Shown here in pieces: positions 26,473 to 34,769 of a DNA stretch of 64,000 nucleotides. The position numbers were made by a program, and so were the translations under genes. The stretch's first letter is position 1. The number at the start of each line of letters is the position of its first letter. The notes below the pieces were generated by a model. It was not told the DNA's origin, searched no databases, and saw only the letters and a program-made list of their open reading frames with translations. This stretch comes from Candidatus Sumerlaeaceae bacterium (lineage in GTDB: Bacteria > Sumerlaeota > Sumerlaeia > Sumerlaeales > Sumerlaeaceae): assembly GCA_019695055.1 (NCBI GenBank), contig JAIBAT010000141.1:1-64000 (forward strand). Direction: 5' to 3'.

Positions 26473-27864
26473 GTGGAGGAATCGGTAGACCAGGGAACGT
26501 GGGAAAAGGCTCTTGCCCGGTTGAAGGGCACGATCGACGAAGAGAGCTATTCCACGTGGTTGCGTCCCGCCAAATTCGATGGCGTCCGGGATAACTGCAT
26601 CCACCTCACTGTGCCCAGCCTTTTTTACAAGAACTGGCTCCAGGCGAACTATAAGGACAAGATCGTGCGGGCCCTGCGCCAGGTCACGGATCGCGACCTG
26701 GAACTGGATTTCCAGATTGCGCCGCAGGGGGACCTGGAGGTCCAGGTCGGCACCGACAGCGCGGCCCTTGGCGGCATTGCGGCCGAGCGGCTGGCCCAGC
26801 GCGCCACCGAGGCGCCCCGCTCCAGCCTGCTGAATACCCACTATACCTTTGACCAGTTTGTGGTCGGCGAGAGCAACCGTTTCGCCCATGCCGCCTGCCG
26901 CCAGGTGGCTGACCCGGCTTCGAAGTCCTACAATCCGCTCTTCATCTACGGCGGCGTCGGGTTGGGCAAGACCCACCTGATGCATGCCATCGGGCACCAG
27001 TTCGTGGCTGCCAGCCAGAACCTGCGCGTGCTGTACGTCAGCAGCGAGCAGTTCATGAACTCGTTCATCGAGTCCATCTCGCAAGGCAAGCAGTTCGAAT
27101 TCCGGGATTTTTACCGCAGTGTTGACCTCCTGATGATTGATGATGTTCAGTTCTTCAGCGGGAAGGAACGCACCCAGACCGAGTTCTTCCACACGTTCAA
27201 CGCGCTCTACGATGCGGGCAAGAAGATCGTCGTCTCCAGCGACCGGCCGCCCCGCGACCTTACCACGCTTGAGGACCGACTGCGCACGCGATTTTCGTGG
27301 GGCCTCGTGGTGGACATCCAGGCGCCGGACCTTGAAACGCGCCTTGCCATTTTGCGCAAGAAGGCCCTGGCGGACAAGAGCGACGTCCCCGGCGAGGTCA
27401 TGACCTACATCGCCGAGCGTGTTACGAGCAACATCCGCGAACTTGAGGGTGTTCTCATCCGTCTCAAGGCCTACTCGGTGCTCCACAAGGTTCCGATCAG
27501 CCTCGAACTGGCCCGGGAGGTTCTCGGTGGGCTGCTCCAGGCGGAACAGCCCAAGGATATTTCCCTGGACGAGATCATGGAGGAGGTCTGCGCGTACTTC
27601 GAACTGAAGCGTAGTGACCTTACCGGCACGAACCGTCAGAAGAAATACTCCGCGCCGCGGCACATTGCGCAGTACCTGTCGCGCAAGCTGACGAGCCTGT
27701 CGTATCCTGAGATCGCCGATAAGTTCGGCGGCCGCGACCACACCAGCGTGATGCACGCGGTGCGGAAGGTGGAGGACGATATGCGCGACGACGAGAACAT
27801 CAAGAACCTCGTCGCTTTCCTTGCCAAGCGCATCCGCGGCAACCGGGAAAGCGCCGGGCAGTAG
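26473..27864 (+). CDS. dnaA: Chromosomal replication initiator DnaA
   Basis: DnaA binds DnaA boxes and unwinds the origin. The 463 residues show domain I (WEKALARLKGTIDEESYSTW), a short linker, the AAA+ domain with Walker A GGVGLGKT (K166), Walker B LLMIDDVQFF and sensor region VVSSDRPP, and the C-terminal DNA-binding domain with the signature FGGRDHTSVMHAVRKVE. The start is GTG at 26473. dnaN and recF do not follow; the next genes are on the other strand. Confidence 0.97.
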   Translation: MEESVDQGTWEKALARLKGTIDEESYSTWLRPAKFDGVRDNCIHLTVPSLFYKNWLQANYKDKIVRALRQVTDRDLELDFQIAPQGDLEVQVGTDSAALGGIAAERLAQRATEAPRSSLLNTHYTFDQFVVGESNRFAHAACRQVADPASKSYNPLFIYGGVGLGKTHLMHAIGHQFVAASQNLRVLYVSSEQFMNSFIESISQGKQFEFRDFYRSVDLLMIDDVQFFSGKERTQTEFFHTFNALYDAGKKIVVSSDRPPRDLTTLEDRLRTRFSWGLVVDIQAPDLETRLAILRKKALADKSDVPGEVMTYIAERVTSNIRELEGVLIRLKAYSVLHKVPISLELAREVLGGLLQAEQPKDISLDEIMEEVCAYFELKRSDLTGTNRQKKYSAPRHIAQYLSRKLTSLSYPEIADKFGGRDHTSVMHAVRKVEDDMRDDENIKNLVAFLAKRIRGNRESAGQ

Positions 27865-27880
27865 CTACCAACCCGGGAGC

Positions 27881-27904
27881 GCGGGCGGTTCGCCCGCTGT
27901 TTTT
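27881..27904 (+). terminator. Rho-independent terminator after dnaA
   Basis: A 7-bp GC stem GCGGGCG/CGCCCGC with a GTT loop is followed by TGTTTTT. It begins 17 bases after the dnaA stop. Confidence 0.85.
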
Positions 27905-28035
27905 AACCTCAAGCCAGGAGCGCGTGCGCTCACACGCTCATTTTGCCTTTGGTCCGTTCTCTGCACAAATCCGCAAAACCAATGGAAGCATCTCTTCAAT
28001 TCAGAATCTAGAATTCAAAATTCAGAATTGGCGCC

Positions 28036-28221
28036 TTACGGCCTCCCCGTAATCACCCCGCCAAAGAATGACCCGAAGCCGAGCACTTTCTCGCAGGACG
28101 GACAGGAGTAGAGGACTTCCTTCTTGAGCAGTCCCTTGACCTCCCGCCTGACCTCGGTCTTCGAGTTTGCCGGGTTCGCATTCAGTGTAACTTCAGTCCC
28201 GCAATGAGGACACTTTGCCAT
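28036..28221 (-). CDS. Small zinc-ribbon protein, 61 residues
   Basis: Two CPxC pairs (MAKCPHCG near the start and CPSCEKVLG near residue 42) form a probable zinc ribbon. The linker is basic (KTEVRREVKGLLKKEV) and the C-terminus is GFGSFFGGVITGRP. GGAG upstream suits the ATG at 28221; the in-frame ATG at 28227 is the alternative. Function unknown; likely cytoplasmic, possibly binding nucleic acid or protein. Confidence 0.65.
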   Translation of the reverse strand: MAKCPHCGTEVTLNANPANSKTEVRREVKGLLKKEVLYSCPSCEKVLGFGSFFGGVITGRP

Positions 28222-28344
28222 GTTCATGCGCTCCAATCCATCAAAGATATTGGAGTTGCGGGGGGACAGCTCCAAGCCGAATCACACAGCCAAACTGCTA
28301 CATGCTCATTACAAACGAGCTGGGTTTTCCATGTTTCGCTGCTA

Positions 28345-29124
28345 TTACCGATAAGAATCCGCCGCAAAATGAGACACCAGGCGGCACTTGTCGCATCTAA
28401 AATGAAAATGCTGAAATGGCTCATCCCCATTGGAAACTGGTTCCTGCCTTAGCCACGCCCCCTTGCATACAGGACAAAGGCGCCGTTCCTCTGTCCGCCT
28501 GCGCCCATAGTACTTCATAACATAGTAGTAGGTCGGAATTCCGGTTGCGGCTTCCACCCGTGCGCAGAGTTCTCGCCCCTTTCTTGATAGCGCGCTTGTG
28601 GGATTCACCATTTGGTGATAAGCTGGCATCTCGAGTTCGCCCGGTCCCAGCCAAATTCTGTCGTGGTCAGCATAGTCGCCCGACCAGCAGTACAAATCCT
28701 CCCGATCTGAGTCCGAGAGTGGCAGCAAGTATACCGGAACAGGGTCACCGTTTCGGCCATCGCAGATGCAGGATTCGTCGTCGTACGCATGGGTGAAGCA
28801 GTAAAGAAACGGCGCTGTTTTCCAGGAACTGAACCGCTGCTGGGGCGAAGTCTCCAGTAATTCCCAAACAGGTTGACCCTTCAACTGCTTCAGGAGCTCC
28901 GAGTAACGCGCCGCCGCGTATTTTGAATTGAACTTTGGCTTAACGGAATCCGGACGGGCTAAATGGCAGAAGGCGACCAGTCCAGCCTTGGTGCGGGCAA
29001 GAAAGTACTCCCCGCAAATCTGCCCGTTCCGCAGGAGGGCAACCAGATACTCCACCGCAAGGCGCTCCACCTCGTCAAAGTTGGTACGCTTGGCTGGAAT
29101 GAAAGTGACTTTTGCCAGAAGCAT
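28345..29124 (-). CDS. DUF2310-family zinc-ribbon protein
   Basis: The 259-residue protein resembles DUF2310 proteins, which end in a zinc ribbon proposed to bind nucleic acid. Seen here: an N-terminal alpha/beta part (MLLAKVTFIP), a middle GIPTYYYVMKYYGRR segment and a C-terminal ribbon CPVCKG ... CDKCR. ATG at 29124 matches the family N-terminus better than the GTG at 29199, which has its AGGGA directly against it. The small gene upstream ends 49 bases before this start, so the two may be co-transcribed. Confidence 0.75.
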   Translation of the reverse strand: MLLAKVTFIPAKRTNFDEVERLAVEYLVALLRNGQICGEYFLARTKAGLVAFCHLARPDSVKPKFNSKYAAARYSELLKQLKGQPVWELLETSPQQRFSSWKTAPFLYCFTHAYDDESCICDGRNGDPVPVYLLPLSDSDREDLYCWSGDYADHDRIWLGPGELEMPAYHQMVNPTSALSRKGRELCARVEAATGIPTYYYVMKYYGRRRTEERRLCPVCKGAWLRQEPVSNGDEPFQHFHFRCDKCRLVSHFAADSYR

Positions 29125-29173
29125 GAACGAGATACCCCATTGTGACGCTGATTTCTCAACCGCTAATTGGGTC

Positions 29174-29404
29174 TCAGCCGCGTCCCGTCGGTTTGCCACT
29201 CCCTAAACTCGGACTCTCCTCCCCGGAGGCCTTGGCAACCCGTGACCAGAAGGCGCGAATCGTCTGGTCCTGCTCCGAGGTTCTTGCGATAAAATCGGCA
29301 TAGGACTCGAACTCGCTGCGGCGCGCGTCGAATTCCGCCATAAGCTTGCGCTGGATGGCGTTCTTCATCTCGATGCAATCAAATGTTTTTTTCTTCATCG
29401 CCAC
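29174..29404 (-). CDS. Small conserved-looking protein, 76 residues
   Basis: A short soluble protein, MKKKTFDCIEMKNAIQRKLM followed by a helical region rich in charged residues and a Gly/Ser-rich tail. A strong GGAGG lies six bases before the GTG at 29404; an ATG two codons on is the alternative. Its charged helix and position next to a RusA gene and a toxin-antitoxin pair would fit an accessory regulator, but no family is recognised. Confidence 0.55.
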   Translation of the reverse strand: MAMKKKTFDCIEMKNAIQRKLMAEFDARRSEFESYADFIARTSEQDQTIRAFWSRVAKASGEESPSLGSGKPTGRG

Positions 29405-29509
29405 CGCACACCTCCATCGGGCTCAGGCTTGTCATTGCCTTGTATCCCATACTGCCATTCACGCTTGGAAATGCAGGGAGGGCCTGCGTGAAACCAATGT
29501 GTCCGCTGG

Positions 29510-29896
29510 TCAGGAACCCCGGTTCAGCCGGTACTTCCTCACGATCAGGTGTCCCTTACCCTTCCCTTGCGGCGGGCTAATGCACTTCTCGATCGTGACC
29601 TTATAAATCTGATTGTCGTTTGGGACAATCGGGTTGAGCGGCTTGATTGATTTTGTCCCACCGAGCCGTCCCTGCAGGGCATCCATTATGGCCTTCAGGC
29701 GATTGTCCACGTCGTGCTTTCCGATCGCTGACTCGGGCATGTACAGCTTGATGTTAAGCTCGATAAGGTCATTGGAGCGAATATCAATTCCACCAGCTAC
29801 CTTTGCCAGCTCCAGGCTTATTGCCCGCCTCCAGACAAGTCGTTTGCCTTCGTATATCGGCAGGCGAACCTTGAACGATTGTCGTTTCTTCGCCAT
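29510..29896 (-). CDS. RusA-family Holliday junction resolvase
   Basis: RusA cuts four-way DNA junctions and is typical of prophages and their remnants. The 128-residue protein has the family acidic site: HDVDNRLKAIMDALQG with D62, D64, N65, K68 and D72, then PNDNQIYKVTIEK with D94 as the third acidic residue. No other phage gene is visible, so this is an isolated copy in the accessory stretch. The ribosome binding site is weak. Confidence 0.82.
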   Translation of the reverse strand: MAKKRQSFKVRLPIYEGKRLVWRRAISLELAKVAGGIDIRSNDLIELNIKLYMPESAIGKHDVDNRLKAIMDALQGRLGGTKSIKPLNPIVPNDNQIYKVTIEKCISPPQGKGKGHLIVRKYRLNRGS

Positions 29897-29936
29897 GTTA
29901 CCGGCGACTTCCGTCGAAATCAGGGATGGGCATCCC

Positions 29937-30377
29937 TCAGCCCGGTGTTCCCGACTGCAAGTAATAGATCATTCGCCAAACTTTGCCGATTTCGCCGGCC
30001 ACGAGGGCCTCAAAGGTCGAGCGATCACCAAACTCTTCCAGTGGTTCTTTCAGCCAGCTCTTCAATTTGGTTCCCGGGATAACATCCAGCAGCTCGTCGG
30101 CCAGATTCTTGAGTTCGCGGTAGCGAGCCAACTCACCGTCTTCCAGCCGGGTCTCGCCCGACTCCAGCCGCTGAAGGGTGCGCGCGCTAAGGTGCATCAG
30201 ACTGGCCATCTCGCCCTGGGACAACCCGAGCTTCTGGCGCAGTTCCAATACTCGGTTTGAAACGGAAGTATTGACCAATGTCTTACGGGCGGTTGTGGAG
30301 CGCGGGCTCTTTAACGAGAACTCCTCAAAATGACTTTGCCGGCCAGTCTTCTTTGGACGAACCGCAACCTTCGACAT
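29937..30377 (-). CDS. Xre/DUF2384-type (MbcA/ParS) antitoxin
   Basis: The 146-residue protein has a basic N-terminal arm, a helix-turn-helix (LSQGEMASLMHLSARTLQRL, about residues 60-80) and a C-terminal DUF2384-like half (WLKEPLEEFGDRSTFEALVAGE). Antitoxins of this kind block RES toxins and repress their own promoter. The RES gene lies immediately upstream on the same strand, toxin first, which is the opposite of the common antitoxin-first order. Two short palindromes lie in the gap before the start codon. Confidence 0.82.
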   Translation of the reverse strand: MSKVAVRPKKTGRQSHFEEFSLKSPRSTTARKTLVNTSVSNRVLELRQKLGLSQGEMASLMHLSARTLQRLESGETRLEDGELARYRELKNLADELLDVIPGTKLKSWLKEPLEEFGDRSTFEALVAGEIGKVWRMIYYLQSGTPG

Positions 30378-30444
30378 TTCCGCAATCTCCAATCCCAAAT
30401 CTTTAAAGCAATGTTAGGGCAATCGCCGCGCAAACGTCAAGTCT

Positions 30445-30477
30445 ATTGGCACGCCAATTGTCGTGACATAAGTTATG
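30445..30477 (-). promoter_or_regulatory. Two palindromes, possible antitoxin operator
   Basis: ATTGGC-AC-GCCAAT (30445-30458) and CATAA-G-TTATG (30467-30477) sit in the 115-base gap between the RES stop and the antitoxin ATG. Being upstream of a helix-turn-helix antitoxin, they could be its operator and mark a separate antitoxin promoter. No convincing -35/-10 pair was identified. Confidence 0.4.
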
Positions 30478-30492
30478 CCGGAACTGCAGTCC

Positions 30493-31080
30493 CTATTCAA
30501 TGCCGCGCAAAACCTTCAGGGCAGAATCCGGAATCTGATCGCGGAATAGGGCAATATTTGCGTCTTTTTCCATCAGGGCTGTTGGCACCATCAGGGCTTT
30601 TACACCCGCCGCCAATGCGGCCCTGCCGATGGCCTGACAGAGGGATTCAAATCCTTGGTCATTGGCCAATCGCCAGTTCTCTCCCTGCAAATCCTGCCGG
30701 GATACGCCGAGGCGCTTCTGGATATCGGGGCGGGTCAAGTCGAGTGCCCAGACTGGTCCCACCTCCAACGCCATAATGACCAAGGGGCAGATTTCCCAAG
30801 GTTGAACCTTTCGCAGGCGGTAGTTTTCAAGGGCCTCCGCCACGGCAAGCAGTGCAGTCGTAGAAGCATAAATCATCGGTGCCACTCCAGGCCGGGTAAA
30901 ACGTCCTCCGTACTGTGCGGCTCCAGCACCACTCAAGAAATCATTCCGTTTGGCATACGTGTGCCGACAGCAACGATAAGCGTATCCCGTCCACGGAAGG
31001 GCCGAATCACCCTTCGTGAGGTCGCTAATTGCACTTTCCAGCTCAGGGAAACGCGGATGATCTTTTAGAACCTTCTCCAT
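30493..31080 (-). CDS. RES-domain toxin (NAD+-degrading)
   Basis: RES toxins consume NAD+ and stop growth. The 195 residues carry the family pattern: R36 (YRCCRH), a GGR motif ending at R60 (QYGGRFTRPG), Y71 and S73 (MIYASTTA) and E82 (VAEAL), then a hydrophobic beta region and a C-terminal ALMVPTALMEKDANIALF. It pairs with the downstream DUF2384 antitoxin. It is intact, with no frameshift. Confidence 0.85.
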   Translation of the reverse strand: MEKVLKDHPRFPELESAISDLTKGDSALPWTGYAYRCCRHTYAKRNDFLSGAGAAQYGGRFTRPGVAPMIYASTTALLAVAEALENYRLRKVQPWEICPLVIMALEVGPVWALDLTRPDIQKRLGVSRQDLQGENWRLANDQGFESLCQAIGRAALAAGVKALMVPTALMEKDANIALFRDQIPDSALKVLRGIE

Positions 31081-31181
31081 TTTGCCGTGCTACCCCTTGC
31101 TCCATCTTCACTAGCATCACAAGTATCACCTAAACTGGCTTTTTACCAATCCAAACTCAAGGTCCAAGCGGCAGCAATATG

Positions 31182-32621
31182 CTATTTCGTCCTGAGTTCC
31201 CATTCTTTCTTCGTCGAGTTCACCGCCATTCGCCGAATCAAATCCTTCAGCGGTCCGCAGTCAAAATTGGACCTGACCGGGAACCGCATCGGTTTCCCAT
31301 CCCGCGGGACGATCACAAGGCACGTCACCTGTTCCCAATTGAGCGCAAGGTAATAATCGGAAATGTCCGACCACCGGACCTGCGCACGGCGCCAGATGGT
31401 CCGAAATGCAAGGCTCTCTGCAGACACTTCAACCCGAAAACTGTTAAAGTAAATGTGGGCTGCAATCAGGATGGTGGACAGTATCAGCAAGCTGAGCAGA
31501 GGGGCTGTGGTCTTTGGACTCCAGCCAAGTTCAAGGTATTTCGAGATGACTATGGGGGTCAGGCCTGTCACCCAAACAGTGAGACCTATTAGCGGGACCT
31601 TTGTGTTTGCGACCCACGGGTGAATGATCAATGGGGGAGCTCCAGTGTGAGGAAGCGCCAATGGGGTCGGCACATTCAAATGCGGAGTCATGAGTGTAAC
31701 GGTCTGCTCTAGTGCCGCGAAGTTTTCGATTTTGCTCGAAATATCGAAAGCCCCGTCGGGAGTCTCAATTCGCATTTGCTTGGTCTTTGTGCCCCAAATA
31801 GTTGAGGGGGGTGACTCCCGGGAAACTACCGATCCCCATTTTGCAGTCACGTGTCTGCCGAGGGCCTCAAATTCGATTCCGGTCTCTGTTGCCAATAGTT
31901 TGTGAGACCTACGCCTGCGGTAATCGAGAAGTTCGACAAGTATAAGCGTAAGAAATAGCGCCGGAAAAAGTAGAAACATTATGCTGACGACCCCGCAAAT
32001 CGCGTATCCATGCCAGGTTTCGAAACTCATACCGGACATAAGGAAGCTGACCCAAAGTATCCCGCCAAGGATCACAAGGAGCGAGAAAAGGATCAGTCCC
32101 CACTGCTCCATTGGACCCATGTGATAGTGAAATCTGCGGGGCCAGGGATCCTTCGGTCTGCCGCCAAGTGCGCCCCAGGGTTTGCTGCCCAAGTGGGCGC
32201 AGTTTGCAATGACGGCGGATTCCAACGCTTTAGTTTGGTCTCGGCGACGCGGGATGCGAATGCTTCTCTGCGCAAGTTGAATCACACAGGCGCCGGAGTG
32301 GAGCCCATCTAGATAGTAATCCTTTACGTCGCTCCATGAGAAGGTTTGCCGGCCGCGAAAATCGCGAATCGCGATGCCCGTTGAATTGGCTTCGATTCGA
32401 CCCCAGAAGTAGAGTGTCAGAAAGACAAGGGCCAGAACAACGAAAACGGCCAGTGCGATGGCCGTCGTTACTGGATCGTCGGTACTTACCCCTTCCGGGT
32501 CAAATTGCCGAGGTAGCCACAACGCCGCCGCGAAACCCCCGAAAGTGACAACACCGGCCAACCCCCACCACCAGTGATGAAGGACAACCCGGTCCGCTTT
32601 GTCAGGAATGGGTTGGCGCAC
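31182..32621 (-). CDS. Membrane protein with three repeated (2 TM + PH-like) units
   Basis: The 479 residues divide into three similar modules of about 155 residues, each with two membrane helices followed by a bacterial PH-like beta domain. Units 1 and 3 share a recognisable line: TGIAIRDFRGRQTFSWSDVKDYYLDG in unit 1 (given here in two parts: TGIAIRDFRG, FSWSDVKDYYL) and SLAFRTIWRR, VRWSDISDYYLAL in unit 3. Unit 2 is more diverged (TGIEFEALGRHVTAKWGSV). The function is unknown. It starts with GTG directly after the stop of the upstream gene, with GGGGAAG inside that gene as ribosome binding site, so the pair is translationally coupled. Confidence 0.7.
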   Translation of the reverse strand: MRQPIPDKADRVVLHHWWWGLAGVVTFGGFAAALWLPRQFDPEGVSTDDPVTTAIALAVFVVLALVFLTLYFWGRIEANSTGIAIRDFRGRQTFSWSDVKDYYLDGLHSGACVIQLAQRSIRIPRRRDQTKALESAVIANCAHLGSKPWGALGGRPKDPWPRRFHYHMGPMEQWGLILFSLLVILGGILWVSFLMSGMSFETWHGYAICGVVSIMFLLFPALFLTLILVELLDYRRRRSHKLLATETGIEFEALGRHVTAKWGSVVSRESPPSTIWGTKTKQMRIETPDGAFDISSKIENFAALEQTVTLMTPHLNVPTPLALPHTGAPPLIIHPWVANTKVPLIGLTVWVTGLTPIVISKYLELGWSPKTTAPLLSLLILSTILIAAHIYFNSFRVEVSAESLAFRTIWRRAQVRWSDISDYYLALNWEQVTCLVIVPRDGKPMRFPVRSNFDCGPLKDLIRRMAVNSTKKEWELRTK

Positions 32622-33143
32622 TTACTGGCTTCCCCATGGGGAATAGGGGACAATTACCACTCGCGCCCCCAACAGTTTCCCAATTGTTCGCGTAAAGCCG
32701 GGGCTCCAACCAACCGGATTCAGTGGGATGTATTGACCTGATGGCTTCCATCGGACGGTTGTTCCAGTAATCTTTCCTCGAAAGACACTGACAACTGCCT
32801 CCATCCTGCCTTCGGAGACAGTTTGGCAAATGGATACAACGTCATGGGCAGGCGTCTCACCGGACTCATGATAAGCGACGAAGTAATCCTGACCTTTCGG
32901 GTTGCAGTTGAGTGAAAGCATATTGGAGATCTGCCCCCATTTGCCCAGGGAAATTCCCCATCTGTTTGTCCTGCAAAGGTGTACTTCCATGGAACAGGCA
33001 TTCTGACTGTGGGGACAAATCCGGTGAGCTAAGACCAGCCCCTTGTGACTGTCGTCGGCATACTCTTCGGTGACATCTGAAATTGTTGCCATCGATGCGA
33101 CGGATTTCAGCCAATTCCCGTATGGCGTCTCTGGTACGAGCAC
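32622..33143 (-). CDS. Hypothetical protein, 173 residues
   Basis: No family recognised. The protein is soluble, with no signal peptide or membrane helix, and has five scattered cysteines (HRICPHSQNACSM, LNCNPKG). The start is GTG at 33143 with a GAGG five bases before it, six bases after the PhnB-like stop. Its stop touches the start of the PH-like membrane protein. The tight spacing on both sides supports a real gene in a three-gene operon. Confidence 0.6.
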   Translation of the reverse strand: MLVPETPYGNWLKSVASMATISDVTEEYADDSHKGLVLAHRICPHSQNACSMEVHLCRTNRWGISLGKWGQISNMLSLNCNPKGQDYFVAYHESGETPAHDVVSICQTVSEGRMEAVVSVFRGKITGTTVRWKPSGQYIPLNPVGWSPGFTRTIGKLLGARVVIVPYSPWGSQ

Positions 33144-33149
33144 CCAGCC

Positions 33150-33611
33150 TCACGACGCCTCCTGGCAATTGATCATCCACGGCGTCCCAAACTGATCCAC
33201 CAGCATTCCAAACCGCAGGGCCCAGAAGGTTTGCCCAATGGGCATCGTCACTTTGCCATCTTTGGCCAGCGCCTCAAAGATGCGCTCGGCTTCCTGCGGG
33301 CTCTCAATGTTGATGTTTACGGAGAATCCCTGCGGCGGGGCAAAGCGACCTGGCGGCGCATCCGACGCCATGAGAAACTGGTCGCCGATCTTGAGTTTCG
33401 CGTGGAGAACCTTCCCCAACCACTCCGCCGGCACCTGCTCCGCCGCAGGCGTCCCCTCGTGCGGGAGCATAGCCACAATTGTCCCCCCGAGGATCTCCGC
33501 ATAGTACGTAAACGCCGCCTCACAGTTTCCATTGAAGAACAGATACGGATTGATTTGCAAACCTCCCCCTTTGCCTTCTCGTGCGGCGGTATCTTTCGAT
33601 TCGAATGACAT
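33150..33611 (-). CDS. PhnB-like VOC-family protein
   Basis: The 153-residue protein belongs to the PhnB/glyoxalase-like (VOC) fold group: INPYLFFNGNCEAAFTYYAE, GGTIVAMLPHEG, LHAKLKIGDQFLMASDAPP, GFSVNINIESPQEAERIFEAL, VTMPIGQTFWALRFGMLVDQFGTPWMIN (quoted here as separate short motifs: TFWALRFGM and FGTPWMIN). Members often bind a metal or small molecule; many are annotated loosely and the substrate is unknown. GGGAG six bases before the ATG at 33611 fixes the start. It leads the PhnB/unknown/PH operon. Confidence 0.85.
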   Translation of the reverse strand: MSFESKDTAAREGKGGGLQINPYLFFNGNCEAAFTYYAEILGGTIVAMLPHEGTPAAEQVPAEWLGKVLHAKLKIGDQFLMASDAPPGRFAPPQGFSVNINIESPQEAERIFEALAKDGKVTMPIGQTFWALRFGMLVDQFGTPWMINCQEAS

Positions 33612-33741
33612 TAATGCTCCCTTTTGTCCATTAGGATTAAGTCTCGTCGATGTCGCCCCCACACAAATGGGACCGCCCGCGAAATGACAACTCGATTCTG
33701 CAGTGCCTCCTCTTTTCTCTCCGTTCTCCGCGCTGCGGTTC

Positions 33742-33813
33742 AACCCCTTCGCCCCCCAATTCAGGAGTCAGCATTGAGAATTCAGAATTGCATTTCAGCG
33801 TCCCGAAGGGGTT
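33742..33813. repeat. Inverted repeat with 52-base loop
   Basis: AACCCCTTCG (33742-33751) is repeated in inverse form as CGAAGGGGTT (33804-33813). The loop holds GAGAATTCAGAATT. It has no T-run to act as a terminator and resembles a small REP-like or MITE-like remnant. Only one full copy is seen. Confidence 0.4.
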
Positions 33814-34061
33814 CCAAGGGGTTGTAAGGGAATAGACAAACCATTTCCGACATGTTAGGCCTTGTCCTGATGATTGCCGATAATTCACAATCCTTCGAAT
33901 CCCATCATGTGGCAGGGGTTCGCGGAACATGACCTATTAAACTGCAAGTTGAACCGGTTAAAGCGCATAATTCGCGTATTTTTGCCCCTATTTTTTCGCG
34001 GTGTACTACGTTGATTCTAAATGCCTTACAGGGAAACTGTCCTTAAATCAGAAAATAATCA

Positions 34062-34078
34062 CCCCCCCCTCCCCCCCC
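34062..34078 (+). repeat. Homopolymer tract C8-T-C8
   Basis: Seventeen bases of cytosine interrupted by a single T, preceded by A. It lies 202 bases upstream of the gspG start in a non-coding region. Long cytosine runs are prone to slippage, so length variation could alter spacing in a promoter. It may also be a sequencing hot spot. Confidence 0.7.
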
Positions 34079-34279
34079 ACGGGGCAGCAAGAAAGGAGAT
34101 CTGTCCTGAGTCAGAAGTCTCGGCCGTTTCGGGCACGGGTCTTGCCCATTCAACACCATGGCAAAGCTGGGAAAAGGACCGCTTTCCCCCGCGATTTTAA
34201 CCCTGCGGAGCCATGTAAATTAAAAAGGGTCAGCATTTTGTGCTTGAACCCGACCCAAAGGTCTATAAGGGACGTAGCC

Positions 34280-34741
34280 ATGATGAAACGTTGGATTTAC
34301 GCAAGTCGCAACCGTGGTTTTACATTTATCGAGATCATGCTGGTGGTGGTGATCATCGGCATCCTGATGGCCGTCATCGTGCCGCGCATGAGCGGGCGCA
34401 CCCGTGGTGCCCAGGCGAGCGCTGCGAAGATGTCCATCAAGGGTATCAGCACGGCGCTGGGGTCGTTTGAAGTGAAGGCGGGCCGTTTCCCGACGTCGCA
34501 GGAGGGTTTGCAGGCGTTGGTAACCAAGCCGAACGGTCTGAACGACGATGAGTGGGACGGGCCGTACCTTAGCGAATTGCCCAAGGACCCCTGGAAAGAG
34601 GAATTCATCTACAAGTCGCCAGGCGAGCGGAACAAGGACTTTGATCTGGTGAGCAAGGGTCCGAACAAAACTGAGGGCGACGATGATGACATCGGCAACT
34701 ATTCCAAGGATGCCCCCGCGGCCGGCGACGCTGGCAACTAG
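34280..34741 (+). CDS. gspG: GspG-type major pseudopilin
   Basis: The main subunit of the type II secretion pseudopilus. The prepilin leader is cut after G13 (RNRG then FTFIEIML), with Phe first and Glu fifth in the mature protein, followed by a 20-residue hydrophobic helix. The GspG signature AGRFPTSQEGLQALV is present and the C-terminus has the acidic EGDDDDIGNY calcium-binding region. Total 153 residues. AAGGGA precedes the ATG at 34280. A terminator follows, so it is a single-gene unit; gspF lies 10 kb away. Confidence 0.93.
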   Translation: MMKRWIYASRNRGFTFIEIMLVVVIIGILMAVIVPRMSGRTRGAQASAAKMSIKGISTALGSFEVKAGRFPTSQEGLQALVTKPNGLNDDEWDGPYLSELPKDPWKEEFIYKSPGERNKDFDLVSKGPNKTEGDDDDIGNYSKDAPAAGDAGN

Positions 34742-34769
34742 CTTCCGCGCAGCTGCGAGTCGAGTTTCG

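Larger units (their letters stand above)
33612..34279. other. 668-base non-coding region between the PhnB-like gene and gspG
   Basis: No gene is supported here. It contains an inverted repeat (33742-33813), two short repeat copies with TTGAGAATTCAGAA nearby (one inside the loop, the other at 34852-34865 beyond gspG), a C8-T-C8 tract (34062-34078) and a long leader before gspG. An open frame runs into gspG from 34001, but its sequence is unlike a protein and the prepilin leader begins at 34280. Confidence 0.6.

Noticed and set aside
25928..26488. A 186-codon frame upstream of dnaA
   Set aside because: Unnatural composition, no family, and it overlaps the dnaA start. Treated as non-coding.
30446..30462. 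Sigma-54-like TGGCACG-N4-TTGT on the plus strand
   Set aside because: The -12 element lacks its GC and no plus-strand gene lies downstream; better explained as part of a palindrome.
34001..34279. N-terminal extension of GspG by 93 residues
   Set aside because: The prepilin leader and a good ribosome binding site place the start at 34280; the extension runs across the poly-C tract and does not look like protein.
34100..34279. Cyclic-di-GMP (GEMM) riboswitch before gspG
   Set aside because: Some short pieces (GCAAAG, GGGAAAAGG) resemble it, but the conserved core and the pairing could not be made.
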